Positions 23,128 through 23,139 of a DNA stretch of 23,139 bases are shown here, piece after piece; within the stretch, counting starts at the first letter, position 1, and the number at the start of each line of letters is the position of its first letter. Both the position numbers and the translations under genes were made by a program. The stretch covers positions 1 to 23,139 of the forward strand of contig JBGVED010000049.1 in NCBI GenBank assembly GCA_045119835.1. Direction: 5' to 3'. Origin of the DNA: CALVUJ01 sp045119835 (lineage in GTDB: Bacteria; Bacillota_I; Bacilli_A; RFN20; DUOF01). The notes under the pieces are model-generated. The model searched no databases, had not been told where the DNA came from, and worked only from the letters and a program-made list of their open reading frames with translations.

Positions 23128-23139
23128 TTATTGAAAATT

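Noticed and set aside
1..23139. CRISPR arrays, insertion sequences, prophage attachment sites.
   Set aside because: No regularly spaced direct repeats, transposase genes or integrase genes are seen. The tRNA cluster is a possible integration target, but no direct repeat of a tRNA 3' end was noticed in the window.

Overview
The window is a strongly A+T-rich, densely packed bacterial segment, nearly all of it coding on the + strand. Genes are separated by short intrinsic terminators and preceded by good Shine-Dalgarno sites. TGA is a normal stop codon (it ends several genes at clean coupled junctions) and TGG is the Trp codon, so this is not the Mycoplasma genetic code. The gene content suggests an uncultured, gut-type low-GC Firmicute (Bacilli/Clostridia CAG-type lineage). 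That placement is an inference from style and gene content, not from a marker gene.

Layout. (1) 1-5744: a restriction-modification-like operon. It holds a small methyltransferase-like protein, a full NPPY adenine methyltransferase, and a GIY-YIG-like/SF2 helicase fusion whose reading frame is cut by one TGA before a C-terminal winged-helix domain. (2) 5843-7757: an APC amino-acid permease convergent with an NfeD-like membrane protein. (3) 7909-12883: two TPR/Sel1-like cytoplasmic proteins flanking a coupled alpha/beta hydrolase, membrane-anchored MurF-like ligase and D-Ala-D-Ala ligase cluster. (4) 12946-16212: a housekeeping run of MgtE magnesium transporter, RDD membrane protein, DeoD purine nucleoside phosphorylase and a membrane-anchored NERD-like protein whose nuclease motif looks degenerate. 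(5) 16217-20361: three tandem paralogues, each an XRE helix-turn-helix fused to a P-loop NTPase (AAA_28-like) and a CYTH (triphosphate tunnel) domain. (6) 20405-22780: a DUF378 protein, a LolA-like extracytoplasmic protein and a polytopic membrane protein. (7) 22845-23127: tRNA-Ser(GCU), tRNA-Glu(CUC) and tRNA-Gly(UCC), with their own promoter.

The most unusual part is region 5. Each of the three genes has its own extended -10 promoter (TGnTATAAT) and a very short leader. Upstream of each lies a copy of the same 19-bp element with a TCTnnT-N3-AnnAGA dyad, a plausible operator for the encoded HTH domains. Copies 1 and 3 have the same recognition helix and intact CYTH catalytic residues. The middle copy has a different recognition helix and has lost six CYTH active-site positions. 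This looks like a small family of ligand-sensing, probably autoregulated regulators, with a pseudo-enzyme between two active members. The ligand and targets cannot be read from the sequence.
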